This document shows positions 1-11,552 of a stretch of DNA of 64,000 nt, piece after piece (the first letter of the stretch is position 1; every line of letters starts with the position of its first letter). The position numbers were made by a program, and so were the translations under genes. The stretch lies in the NCBI GenBank assembly GCA_016802295.1, contig JAESIW010000207.1, forward strand, positions 1,397,796 to 1,461,795, written 5' to 3'. The notes beneath the pieces were generated by a model that worked only from the letters and a program-made list of their open reading frames with translations, was not told the DNA's origin and did not search any database. The stretch is from Brachionus rotundiformis (taxonomy: Eukaryota; Rotifera; Eurotatoria; Ploima; Brachionidae).

Positions 1-3000
1 ATAGTCTTCGCGCTGGCTAAATGTGTCCGATAGTGTGAAACTTTTTAAAAATTTGTCCGAGTCCGATCTAAAGTCGGGTCTTGGCTTGTCCAATTTGGTA
101 AAATAGCTGTCTTTAATTTCAAATTGTTTTCTTGGAAAGGCTTGAGTATGATTGGTTAGTTTTTTGAATTCGTTGCATAATTCAGCATTGGATGTGGCAA
201 TTGTGTAGTCCATAGCTGTTTTCACATTTGAGTCAACTCGTTTGAGAAAGTCACCAATGGGCTGATAGTTGCCGGCTTTGTAAGCATTTATGACCAATTT
301 GGCAACTTTGGTGTTCACATAGGCCGCATTTGGCAAAGGCTCGGCCAAATAATGGAACAAAGTCCTCGATTTCGAGTCTTTGTGTTCCAGATTTATGCTT
401 GACTTGACCAATAAGGTGTCTTTTTTTACCTCTAGCTGAATATTGTACTCGGACACACTGTCATCCAGTGTCTCCTGTTCTGACTCGTCAGCAGACTCTT
501 CATCATCGTTTTTAATCGAGCTAAGCAGCATTTTGGTTCTGCTAACGGTCTTTGACTCTTTGTGTACAGGGACACTGACGTCATGGTTGATTTCATAGTC
601 CGGGTCAAGCAAAAGGCTGCATATGTCCAGATTGTTTAGTTTGATGGCGTATGCCATGGCACATAGTCCTTCCGAATCGGTTATGTTACAGTCTAGTTGA
701 AGTTTTTTGAGTAAGAATTTACACATGGAAAAGTTTTGTTTGTTTATGGCAAATAAAAGAGCGCTTTTTTTGGTCTCATTGAGTTCGCCTGTGTGCGGAT
801 AATCGAGTACCTTTTTTCTCAGAATGAATTCTTTAGGCTTAAATGCCAACAAGTTGTCCATCGGGTAACAGGCAGTGCTAATATTTTGTCTATTTTTGAA
901 TACGTATTTGTCCGTGTAGAATTTGATTTTGTTCAAATGATGGTCAGTGTAGACTATGCGTCCAATGTGCCAGAAGAAAAGTGAATAGGCAGATTGTTTG
1001 TGTTTGTCATGCAGATCGGCGAGAAGAAAAGATGGTTGTGGCAAGTTGGATCTGGTGGCTAAATGGTTGAATAGATGGTCGATAAGGTCAAAATTTAGCA
1101 TGAAGCAAGCATAGTGGATGGCCGTGGATCCAAGCTCGTCTTTTTCTGTCAAATAAGTTTCCATTTTGTTTAAGGACAAAATTTTATCTATTATGGTGAA
1201 AACAGCCTCTTTATTCTGGTATGTCTCTATGTTGATATTGGAAATAGTGGTTAACAAGGTTCGGTTAAAATGGTTAGTTGATTTGCTCAAAAGTATGCTT
1301 TCATACTCTTGGTTCGATTGTCGCTGAATTTTTTCAACTAGTCTCAAAGCTAAACCAGAATCACCAGCAATTATTGCTGTTTCAATGGCATCGAACATTG
1401 TCATGCCATATGAGCTCAAATTACCCAAAATTAGCCAATTAATGCCTTAAATTATAATTAATTTATGTGTCTTTATAATTAAAAATCAATCAAATTTATT
1501 AATCCTAACAATTAAATAATTTACTGATTATTATATGAATATTTTTTTATTTACTATAAAAGATATATCTTTAAAAGAGATGAAATATTTTTTTCGTTTT
1601 TCCTTATAGGATTTTTGTAATGAGACTTAATTGTCGTATGTTTAGAATCCATATTTTAATAATTTTCAAAGTAGCTGATTAAAAATTAAATTAAAAATTC
1701 GACTAATTAGATTTAAAATATCTTTATAAATTATTATCAAAAATTCAAAAAATATATATTTGGATTATTAAGTCATTTTTAATTTAGGTGTGATATTAAT
1801 ATGACGATAATATAATTATCTATTTTAAATCTTCTAAGTTAATAAGCTTAAAGATATTTTGTAAAAACAAACGAAAAGTTTTGTTTAATAGTTATTTATA
1901 CATTTAGCCAGATAACAACATATTTAACATTATCTAANNNNNNNNNNNNNNNNNNNNNNNNNNNNNNNNNNNNNNNNNNNNNNNNNNNNNNNNNNNNNNN
2001 NNNNNNNNNNNNNNNNNNNNNNNNNNNNNNNNNNNNNNNNNNNNNNNNNNNNNNNNNNNNNNNNNNNNNNNNNNNNNNNNNNNNNNNNNNNNNNNNNNNN
2101 NNNNNNNNNNNNNNNNNNNNNNNNNNNNNNNNNNNNNNNNNNNNNNNNNNNNNNNNNNNNNNNNNNNNNNNNNNNNNNNNNNNNNNNNNNNNNNNNNNNN
2201 NNNNNNNNNNNNNNNNNNNNNNNNNNNNNNNNNNNNNNNNNNNNNNNNNNNNNNNNNNNNNNNNNNNNNNNNNNNNNNNNNNNNNNNNNNNNNNNNNNNN
2301 NNNNNNNNNNNNNNNNNNNNNNAGATATTTTGTAAAAACAAACGAAAAGTTTTGTTTAATAGTTATTTATATATTTAGCCAGATAACAATATATTTAACA
2401 TTATCTAATAATCTTCAAGAAGATAATTAATTTTTAAAAAATGTAATTTAATTGTTAGCAGTCTTTTGATAATTCAAATTAGAACAAACAAGGACTAAAC
2501 TTAATAAGCTATTGCAAATATAACTTAACTTTTGTTTGACAAAAAAAAAAGAGTTCATTAAATCCTTAGTGATAATCCTCCAATACTTGGTCAGCAAAAA
2601 ATCAATATCTTTCAATTAGTATGTTATTTAATTGTTTTTTATTTGAAAAAATTTACCAAATTGGTAAAATTATTTTTAGACATTTTATTTAATTCTTTAT
2701 TAATTTAGAAGAAAAAGACTCATCATCTTACCTTGCCATTTGTAGCTCAGAATAAGCTCAAACAAATGAATTGATTTTTGTGCCTCACTAGGCTTTTCTC
2801 TCAGATGGAATTCCAGTCCCTTATCCTCATTCTCAATTTGTCTATAATTATAAAAATTGTTCAACTTTCTAAGACCTTGATTATCTGAGCGTAGTAATTG
2901 TAGAATAGTTGACTCGCGCTTGTAGAAAATAGCGCTGGACAAAGGGGTATTTGAAATATTATTAGGCTTTAGAATGGAACAATTGTTGGCTATCAGGATC

Positions 3001-6000
3001 GAGCATGATATTGTAGCACCGCGTATGGCCGCATAGTGTAGCGGCGTGTAGCCGTATGTGTCCTGAGAGTCGAGCAAATGTTGGGGAGTCTTTTCCACAA
3101 GAACAGTTAGCAGCTCGACTGGATCTGCCTGAGTTAATGACTGATTGTCATCGGGCTCTTTGAATTCACATGTATTGTTGCTTAGGAACAAATAGTGCAA
3201 GGGCAGACGCTTTTGTTGGTCAGCCACGTCAAAAGCAGAGTATTCTACCAGGAAAAACTGTACATCCAGTGCATCGGCCGAGTCCGGACTATTCAACAAG
3301 CTCAAGTGTATAGCCTGCCGGCCGTGTTTGTCTGTTTTTCGGCACAGCTCGCCAATTATGTCCATATTGCCAAAGAGCAAGCTAATTTTGGCTCGGAACG
3401 AGCTCAGGAACGAGGCGAGCGATGAAGGGCTCAGATCGGCAAAGTAGTGCATCAAATTCCTGCCCTCTTTGTCCTCGTGTTTGAGCATGGCCGCATAATT
3501 GGCCAAGTCACTCTGGTTCTTTTGAACCCTTATCATCAGCTCAAGCACACACAAAAACACCTTAAATTCAGCATGGCGCAAGCACAGCTGAAGTATGCTC
3601 TCATTTTTGTTAAGAACCAAATTTTTAAGCGACTCGCTGGACGTGTACAAGCCAACTGCTTCGCTCAATAGCTCTACACTCAGCGAGGTCTGGCCCAAAC
3701 AAATGGACTTTTGTAGAAGGTTAAAGCCTTGCGAGTCGCACAGACCAAAGTTAATGCATTCTTTGTTCACTTGTATCAAGTCTATGAACAAATCAACACA
3801 TCTATCATTGACAAAATTGAACAAAACTGGCTCGTATGTTTTCACCTCTGTCTCGTCACCACTCTCGCCATCTGACCTGTGATAGACCAGCTCGTTCGGA
3901 TCTGACTTGCATTCTTTGTACAAAAATAGGACAAACTTTTTACAATACTCGGGTATTTGAGCTCCATAGGACTTTAACTTGGTCGCAGCTATCTGAAAAG
4001 GTGTCAGACCTTGGTCATTTTTTTGCCTGGCCATGTCTTCAAAATGGCTCCTGTACTTGCTGAATATGGCCTGATCGGCATAGTCGGCGCCAAATATCAC
4101 ATGGCAACAGTCCATTTCGATGCATTTCTCGGCCATTACGAACAAAATCTTTGACTTGGAGTCCAATTTTACATTCAAATCCTTGAGTAAATAGCGGCTA
4201 AATTTAAAATTTAAACTGTTCAGACTAGTGTACAAAGGACTCTCCAAATTGTAGTTGTTTAAATTTGGATTGCATCCGGCTTTGACCAGTATGTCTGCCA
4301 TTTTGAAATTGAGGTCAGTGTTGTTTACATTGGCGACCAAATAGTGGAATGCATTGTTTCCCTTGAGGTCTCTTAGTTTTACATTGGCATTTAGTTTGTT
4401 GACTATGTAGTCAAGTTGTTTGACATTGTTGTCGTTTAGGGCGCTCGACACGGTCAACATTACCAGCGACTCGCCCTCCTCTGTTCGAAAATTGATGTCT
4501 ATCTTGCCAAGAGTGAGCAGATAGTCGCATATGCCAATGTGGCCTTTGAGAAAAGCGACTCCGAACGGGTTCAGCTTCCAGTCGTTGTTCAGGTTTAAAT
4601 TGGCGCCTGCTTGTGCCAATATTTTGGCCGAAAAGTACCAACCGTATGCGCATGCATAGTGTAGTGGCGAGTTGCCGGATGAGTCTTGTGCATTCGGATT
4701 GGAGCCTGCCCTCAGCAAATAAGACAAGATAGTCGCACTGCCGGACATTGATGCGTGCATGACAGCGTTTCGTTTGAAGCGGTCAAGGGCTTCTATTTTG
4801 GCATTGTTTTCGATCAAAAACTTGGCTATTTTGGTGTGACCGAGCTGAACAGCGTACATTAGTGGTGTTATCTTGCCCATGAATGTTGGCAAGGCATATT
4901 CCAAATTGGCTCCGTAATTGATAAGCACTTTGATGCATTCGTAGTTGCCTTTTTGAATGGCCAAGTGAAGCGGCAAAAGGCCGCGCTTGTTAGGTCGGTT
5001 GATTCCGCCTAGGCCGAATTTGTTGTCTATGACCACTTCGGTTGTTTGTACCGAGTCGTTTTCTTGCTTTTTTTGCGCAAAGTTGAGCAATATCTCACAG
5101 TTGATTGATCGATTGGCAATGCATGCATAGTGGAGAGGCGTGTTGCCATCGACATCGATTTGGTATGGCGAAACACGCGTTATCAGGTACTCGAGAGGTG
5201 TAGAGTCCTGGCAAACGGCGGCATAGTGCACTGGCCGTCGCTGCTTTTTGTCCTGTATGTCAAAGTCTTGTGTAATAGAGAGAAGAGTTTTGAGATATTT
5301 CACATTTGGATTTATACAAGCGCAGTGAATTGGAGTGATAAAGTCGTTGGCAAACGGCTTTTTGGTGCATTGATTTGCCCGCAATTGGCAATTTAGGTCA
5401 GAACCATTTTCAGCTTTTAATACTTCAATGTGCACTGGGTTGAAACCGTGGCCTGCTGGCGCGTTTTCTATCAAATAAGCTGCCAACTTTCGGTGACCAA
5501 ACAGCACTGCTTTGTAGATATTTTCGTATATAAACCTCGAGTCGTATGATATAAAATCACTTTTCGAATCTTAAAATAAATTAATTAAAATATTTTGATT
5601 TAATTTTTGTATTATTTTTAAATTAATTCTTAGCATATCATTTCGATATATTTTTTATTTAATTGTTTATTTAAAAGAAAATTTATTATATAATCTTATA
5701 AAATATTAAGTCTTCATATATCAATGATTATAATGTCAGATAAAAATTCATCAAATTAGCTTAAATTTGTTTTGTATTAATCTGTAATTAGTACACTTTA
5801 TTTATTAATCAATTAAAAACTGTTGTTAAAATATATTGATATAATATTTTAATTGTTCTTTTAGACTTAGAAGAGTCCATTCAATATATAATTATTTTAA
5901 TACTAGTTGATTATCTTCTATTAATTTAACATTTCAATAATATTTATAGTTTATTTTGAAACATTTAAAGCAAAAATTATGTGCTTATTAATTTTCTAAA

Positions 6001-8976
6001 TTTTTAATTTTTGACTTTAAGATATATATATAATAGAAAGCTATATCTGCGGTACTAACAATGATAGCAATGACCTTAAGTTTCAAATTTCTTGTTCATT
6101 AGAGTGGTAAAACTCTTGAAACAAGATAGCAAAAAATATTATATTGAAACAGTAGAGTATTAATACTTCAACTAAAAGGTTTATATGAATTAATAATAAC
6201 TTTGTCAATCAGTCTTCATATTTGATCTGATGTTGCTTAAGAAAAAAAGCCTACGAATATTCCAACAATTTGGTATAAGAATATTCATGTTGTTAAGACC
6301 AAAGTGTTGACATCTCTTTACTAACCGTTGGTGCTGTATATCCTTTTATGCAACTGCAGTTAGAACGCACGTTCATTGACCAATTAACAAGCCAATGAAC
6401 TTTTGCTATTTTATTGTATACATTACATTTAATAAACTTAAAACTAAATTTAACTGTCTTATTCAGTGCCTGGCTAGAAGAATTAAATTCTATTTGTTGT
6501 CATACTGAAGGAGCTCAGACTCGAACCAGATTTCATTATCAACTCAGAGTTCGATAATGAAATCAAGAGCTGTATCTGTATAGCTGTATATCTGTATAAG
6601 GCAAATAAAAAGAGAATCTAGGCTGGGAAGTCTTATCTCACCCAGCTTATTCACCAGACTTAGCTCCTTCAGGTTACCATTTGTTCCGATCCATACAAAA
6701 TTTCCTCAGTGAAAAAAAATACTCAGACTTGGAGGAAATCAAAAAAGACATCAGTCAATATTTCACCTCAAAACCAGCCAGCTTCTACGAGCGAGGGATC
6801 AAAATGCTGCCAGAAAGATGGGAGATGTGTATTTCTAGCGAAGGAATTTATTTTAGTGACTAATTATATTTTATTTTAGTTTTTATAAATAAATAAACTC
6901 TAGAAAAAAACGAAAAAACTTATTAAACAGCCTAATAACTTTAAAATGATCTTTAAAATGATAACCACTTAAACTTTTGGGCTGTAAGAAAGCTCTGGCT
7001 TTCGTATCTTTCCTTTAACCTTTTGAATAATAATAATAATAGACACAACACTTGTTAGACCTCATTTAGAGTATGCAATGCAAGAAGTTTTTGCTGTCCA
7101 TTCGACTGAAAGACAGTGAAGATATAGATAATTTATAATAAATAAAAGCCTATTTACTGGTGGTGTATTTGGATACCAAAAAGTCATACATTTGAATAGA
7201 GCAGCCATTTTCGAACAAAGTCTCGAACAACTCATTGAAAAACTGATAACTATCCTGTTCCATTTGTGACTCGTGGTCTTTGTTGAACGCCTGATTGCCC
7301 TCGCGTACGCCCCGGGCCTCGGTCAACTTTCTTATATTAGATATGCCCAAACTGCGCACATTGTACACACCGTTGCTAAATCTGTCGAACAACGTGTCCA
7401 TCAATTTGACACGGTCTTGTTTGGGATGCAAAAAGTCCTCGATCAAAATCTCAAGTAGCTGTTTATTTTCGGAAATGAGCGCCGCTTGAGACGGCGTTTG
7501 TTTTGAATAGAGAGATTTTTTAACATGTACAGATGAGACTTTTTTGGTGTCGGCGATGAGGTCGCGCAACGCTTTAGCATCGTTTAGATAAACGCAACGA
7601 AACGCTAGTTTGGACTGAACAAGCGGCGATACGAACGGAATCGATTCGTTTAGTTCAAAAAACGGATCAGCTGTCAACACAGTAACCTTGACGTTCTCCT
7701 CAAGGCTGCGATTGCTGACTATTTTGGCCAATTTGCGCTTTTTTAGCTTGGGCGGCGAGTCGGTTTTGGGCGTTTTTTTCGCCTCTTTATCACTCTCGAG
7801 CTCATCGGTCTCGTTTCCATTTGTTTCCTTTTTCTTTTTGCCATTCAAAAGGCCGCTTTTGCGCATCACAACAGTCTCGTTAGGTTTGCTGGCCTTTTTG
7901 GTTATGTGAATGGACGACTTGGAGCTCGGCGCTTGTTTTTCAATAGGTTTGGCCTTTTTCTCCTTTTTGTCGGTGTCGGACTCGTCTGGCTTGAAGTCCG
8001 AGTCGTCCTGGAGGCGTTTCTTGCTCGGCTTTTTGATCTCGTCGGACTCGTTCGAGCTCGAGAGCTCCTTGTCCTTGTCGACAGGCTTGTCCGACTCGGC
8101 CGAGCTCTCTTTTTCCTCCTCGAACTCGACCGTGATGCCGCCCTCTTTGACCGCCTTGTCCAGCAAGTCCTTGACCTTGGCGTGGTCTTGGTCGTCGAGG
8201 ACCATTCGGTTGGAGTCGGCGGCCGCTTTGTGCATGTGCACCTTCGATATGATGCTGGACGGATCGAGCCAGTCGACGTCGCCGAACCGGTACTGGACCG
8301 GCTTGCCGCTCGGCTCGATCTCCTCGAGCCACTGAATTTTGCACTTTTTAGAATTCTCGTAGATTGTGTGACACGCTTGGCAGAGAAAAAACGAGCCCTC
8401 GTCGGCTCGCACGGCCAAAAAGGTCTTCGTTTTGAACAGTGTGAAGCGTTTGGAGTTTTTGGACTGAACGGACTCGGACTCGTCGTGGTCGATGTGGGCC
8501 TCGATCGAGTACGAGTCGTTTATGCTGTGGGACGACGCGTCGAGGATGTTTGTGCGGCGGCGCTTGCGGCCCGAGTCGTTCAGCTCGGACAGCTGGGACC
8601 AGTAGCCGCCGTCGAGGCCGCGGTCGTTGCGCCGCTTCGCTTTGGGCTTGTCCTGCGAGTCCAGCGAGGTCTGCGAGCCGCCGAAGTTGGTCGCGTTCAG
8701 CTCCTCGAGCTCGCGCTTCAGCTCATTTTTCTCCTTTGACTTGTCCTGTTCCTGGAAAAAGGCTAGAAAAGGGTCTATTTAGGTCTAATGGGCGATTACC
8801 TTGACCGGGGTCACCGGCTGGCTCTTCACTCGGCTGCCCCTGGCAGTCGGCTCGTCCTCGGCCTCCTCGTCCAGGTCGATTTTGAGGCGGCCGCCGTGCG
8901 CATGGCTCTCGCTCGAGTGGCTCGACGCCTGCGACTTGGTCTCCTCCTCCTCGTGGCCATCTGTGTCTTTGGACAT
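1..8976 (-). CDS. Giant ankyrin-repeat protein, probably tankyrase-like PARP (PME-5 type), 3' end outside window
   Basis: Four exons join in phase: 8976-8800, 8751-7158, 5569-2732 and 1445-1, giving about 2018 residues and still open at the window edge. The N-terminal 300 residues are acidic, Ser/Lys-rich and low-complexity, with a small conserved-looking patch (FFLCQACHTIYENSKKCKIQW). More than fifteen ankyrin repeats follow, with typical TPLHYA and GxTPLMYA motifs (for example near 5350-4600 and 3080-2950). This order, and the N-terminal patch, resemble invertebrate tankyrase-like proteins that end in WGR and PARP catalytic domains, such as C. elegans PME-5. Those domains would lie beyond position 1 and are not seen, so the PARP label is inference. 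Start chosen: first ATG of a 59-codon first exon with a clean donor at 8799. The exon GC content is far higher than the flanks. It could instead be another large ankyrin scaffold. Confidence 0.8.
1851..2407. repeat. Near-identical direct repeat flanking the gap
   Basis: 1852-1937 and 2323-2407 match apart from two visible substitutions (acatttagcc/atatttagcc and aacaacatat/aacaatatat). The copies abut the N run on both sides. Confidence 0.9.
1938..2322. other. Assembly gap (385 N)
   Basis: Unsequenced stretch. The roughly 85 bases before it (1851-1937) are repeated almost exactly after it (2323-2407), so the gap either spans a tandem repeat or was placed between two overlapping copies of the same sequence. 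Confidence 0.99.
6264..6480 (+). repeat. Dispersed repeat, copy 1
   Basis: About 200 bp here match 13045-13235, with shared blocks such as cgttggtgctgtatatcctt and tacatttaataaact, and both run up to a shared ctggcta. Similarity is roughly 80% by eye. It is probably part of a transposable-element family; no coding capacity is seen in the shared part. Confidence 0.75.
6609..6863 (+). pseudogene. Mariner transposase C-terminal relic
   Basis: The reading frame gives the last ~84 residues of a mariner-family transposase, including the hallmark YSPDLAPSGYHLFRS and the terminal LPERWEMCISSEG. In mariner enzymes the third catalytic aspartate is the D of the PSDYHLF motif. Here that codon (6672-6674) is GGT, Gly, so the copy would be catalytically dead even if complete. 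An in-frame TAA at 6606 removes everything upstream. The strand is opposite to the host gene, inside its intron 2. A 12-bp inverted repeat just upstream (arms near 6530 and 6554) may be part of the same debris. Confidence 0.85.
7040..7125 (+). mobile_element. LINE reverse-transcriptase C-terminal scrap
   Basis: The frame reads TTLVRPHLEYAMQ, a signature seen near the C-terminus of many non-LTR reverse transcriptases (usual form LVRPHLEYAxQxW). The following 45 bases recur at 13311-13355. No longer frame survives. Confidence 0.55.
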
Positions 8977-9430
8977 TTTGTCTTTTCAATTGTGCTATTT
9001 TTCTGTTTCTAATTTATGATTAGTTGTCTCTGTCCTTTTTATACTTGGTAAAAGATAATTTCTAAATGGTAAAAATGTTTTCTTGTTGTAACATGTTAGT
9101 TATTGGAAAAAAAAATTAAAAAATATAAATTTTATATATATATATATATAAATTATATATTTTGCAAGAGTAGAGCTATGTATTAGTAATTAGAATAAAA
9201 AATTTGAAAAAATGTACACATATTTGGAGTGAGAGATGAAGCGCGCGTGTGATTTGTGTTTTTAGCTGTTGTTGGGTGTCGAGTCAAGTGAGGTGGGAGT
9301 GAGCGGGCGGGCAACAGAGAGAGAGACGGAGGTCGGCCGACCAGTTTGGCAACCCTTCAAACATTTAGTCTTGATTGAATGCACAAATGTGAGCCGAGTG
9401 TGCGTGCGACCTATTTGCACACTGCCTTTT
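8977..9430 (-). promoter_or_regulatory. GC-rich patch upstream of the ankyrin gene, probable promoter/5' UTR
   Basis: Between about 9235 and 9430 the sequence is unusually GC-rich for this genome (gagcgggcgggcaac, gaggtcggccgacc) with GAGAGA and GTGTG runs. It lies 260-450 bp upstream of the ATG at 8976. No coding frame is convincing. A TA microsatellite (9133-9150) separates it from the gene. Regulatory function is inferred only from position and composition. Confidence 0.35.
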
Positions 9431-10249
9431 GACTAGGACAAATCAATTTGACTTGTTTTATTTATTTATTTTTTTTTGTTTTTAATTGTATTTAAATAAA
9501 TTGGTTTTGATAATTTTTTTTTCAGTTGCTTAGTTTCAAATTTTAGAATATCATGTGAGATTAGCACGACTAGATTCGTCACACTTGGTAAAATCATCAT
9601 ATGATTCCATCAAATTTAAGGAAGTTCAGCTTTTCAATAAAAATATTAATATGAAGCAAATAGAGCAAGTAAAAATTATCAATAAGAAATCAATTAGAAC
9701 CACTTTTTCATCAGCTTTTTAATTGACGCGCAAAGATGAGTAAAATACAAAATACCTCCTTTTGCAAACAACAAAATAATGTGATGTGATGTAATGGACT
9801 ATAGTTTGAATAATCGATCATTTTATTTATCGAAGAAAATCATGGTCTAGTTGATTCAATTAAATTTATTGTGGCCAAAATCAAATTAAATATGAAATTA
9901 AACTTAGCTTTCCTTAAATTTTATGATTTATTAAATGATCTTTTAATAATAGATTTTTATAAAAAGTTGTGTTTTTTTCTTTTTATTTCTTTTAATAAAA
10001 AAAGTAAGAATTATACTTGTCACGTATCTCAAAAGCTAGACGCTTATTAGATATTATTAGAGATGAACTAAAAAAATTAAAAGTCTGCTATAGCGGGACT
10101 TAATGCTTTATTAATTTAGTTAAACTAAATTGGCCGTAGAATATTAACTATTACTATTACTTTACAGACTAGAAGTCATCCAAAATACATCTGTAATATC
10201 TATTCTGAAGCTTCCTCCGAAGTATTGTTTTGTGAGGCAGAAAATGAAC

Positions 10250-10325
10250 TATATCTAGATAAATGAATCGAACCCAGGTTAAGTAACCTTCTAGAAAATT
10301 ACATCTCCACAGCACTAGCTAATTC
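10250..10325 (-). repeat. Possible tRNA-derived SINE head or tRNA relic
   Basis: On the minus strand a B-box-like GGGTTCGATTC follows a tRNA-like spacing: a weak A-box-like TAGTGCTGTGG, an anticodon-arm-like stretch, then the T-arm. Acceptor and T stems do not pair well, so it is not a functional tRNA. A tRNA-derived SINE fragment is the best guess. Confidence 0.25.
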
Positions 10326-10509
10326 TGTTCCTTTGATTAGTAGGCTTATTTCTGAATACCAAAGAGGCTTGATGAGAATTATCTTAAACATGACAATTTT
10401 CAAATGAGATTTAAATATTTTCTACAGTCTTAATGCTAATAAGATAAATTTACACTTTTAAAAATATCCTAACTGAAAGTTTAGTTTAATTCAGCTCTTT
10501 GATTTGTTT

Positions 10510-10881
10510 CTTATAAAATATTTTGAAACGGTCAGATACCATTTATCAGAATATTAAGGTATCAAAAAAAAAGATTTTTTTAATTTGGAACAATCTGGAA
10601 TTAAAGAAAATCTGAGATTTTTTCTTCTGTAAAAATGTATTAAGCTAAAAAATATATTTTATTTAAAAAATTGAAACTACGTTTGTGCAATTTATAAAAA
10701 ATGATTACATTTATTGAGAAAAAATTTGTTTAATAAATTACTAAATATTATATTTTTTGTCAAAAGGAAAAAAATTTAAATAACATAATAATAATTTAAA
10801 TAAATAATATATATCATCTATAATCTTTTTTTAAGCCCAGATTATTGTAAATTGTGAGATCGTTTCAAAATATTTTATAAG
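10510..10881. repeat. Inverted repeat pair, possible MITE
   Basis: The 21 bases at 10510-10530 are the exact reverse complement of 10861-10881, with 330 bp between. No coding potential lies inside. The size and arrangement suit a small non-autonomous DNA element, but no clear target-site duplication was found. Confidence 0.5.
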
Positions 10882-11552
10882 GTACAAAGTGTTCTAAAAA
10901 AAAAGCTGGTAAATATTATAAGGCACTTTTTTAATTTAAATTATTATTTAACTATTAGTTTATTTCACATAATGTACCATCGGATTTTTTAAATTTAAAA
11001 ACTTGAAGAAGTTCTTGCCCCCATTTATTACGCTTTCTCACTTTCATTTATTATTTTTATTCTTCTATTCTTTCTAACATTTTATAAAAACGTGTTTTCT
11101 TTCTAAAATGCTTTTTTAAAATCCAAAAATCAAAAATGAACCCACTATTAGTATTTAAATTTTAAAATTAAGTGCCGCTTGAATTTTTTTAAATAAAAAA
11201 ATTATAAAGTTATTATCTTGACGTTTTAATCAAATCAAATTAAATTAAATTTATTACTAATTAGAAGTCAAGATAAATGATTTACCCACAAACAACATTT
11301 ATAATTTGAATGTGCTATTAATTGGTTATTCTAATTGTTTAAAAAAAATAATGTATAAAAAACAATATAAATCTATTTCATTTACTTTAACCGATGGTAA
11401 ACATATGTTACTTAATTGGATTTACTAAACAAAACATTTAACTTGTCCTGGAAATTTAAAATGTTGATAAAATAAATTTTTTAATTACAGTTACACGTGT
11501 TTTAAAAAATTTTATAATTTTGAAATTTAAAAAACAAATATCAATATTATTG

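Larger units (their letters stand above)
1446..2731 (-). other. Intron 3 of the ankyrin gene, interrupted by an assembly gap
   Basis: The donor AAG|GTAAG lies at 2732/2731 and the acceptor TTTAAG at 1446. A phase-1 join (G + GC) keeps the reading frame. The intron is AT-rich, shows no coding signal, and contains a run of 385 N. Confidence 0.7.
5570..7157 (-). other. Intron 2 of the ankyrin gene, a sink for transposon relics
   Basis: The donor ACCA|GTAAAT (exon end 7158) and acceptor TTTTAAG (5571-5570) join in phase 1 and restore a continuous protein across 1588 bp. It is far longer than the usual introns here because it holds mariner, LINE and other repeat fragments. Confidence 0.7.
9431..11544. 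other. AT-rich intergenic region with scattered repeats
   Basis: No gene seen. It contains a possible tRNA-like sequence (10250-10325) and a 21-bp inverted repeat pair (10510-10530 / 10861-10881), both listed separately. Confidence 0.6.

Noticed and set aside
1938..2322. Open frames spanning the N runs (here and at 25450-26281)
   Set aside because: They exist only because N codons contain no stops.
7688..8804. Long plus-strand open frames (up to 277 codons) across the ankyrin gene's first exons
   Set aside because: They are antisense shadows of a GC-rich coding exon; the minus-strand frame carries the domain signals and the splice phases.
10250..10325. Functional tRNA gene
   Set aside because: The B-box is present but the acceptor and T stems do not pair; at best a tRNA-derived repeat.
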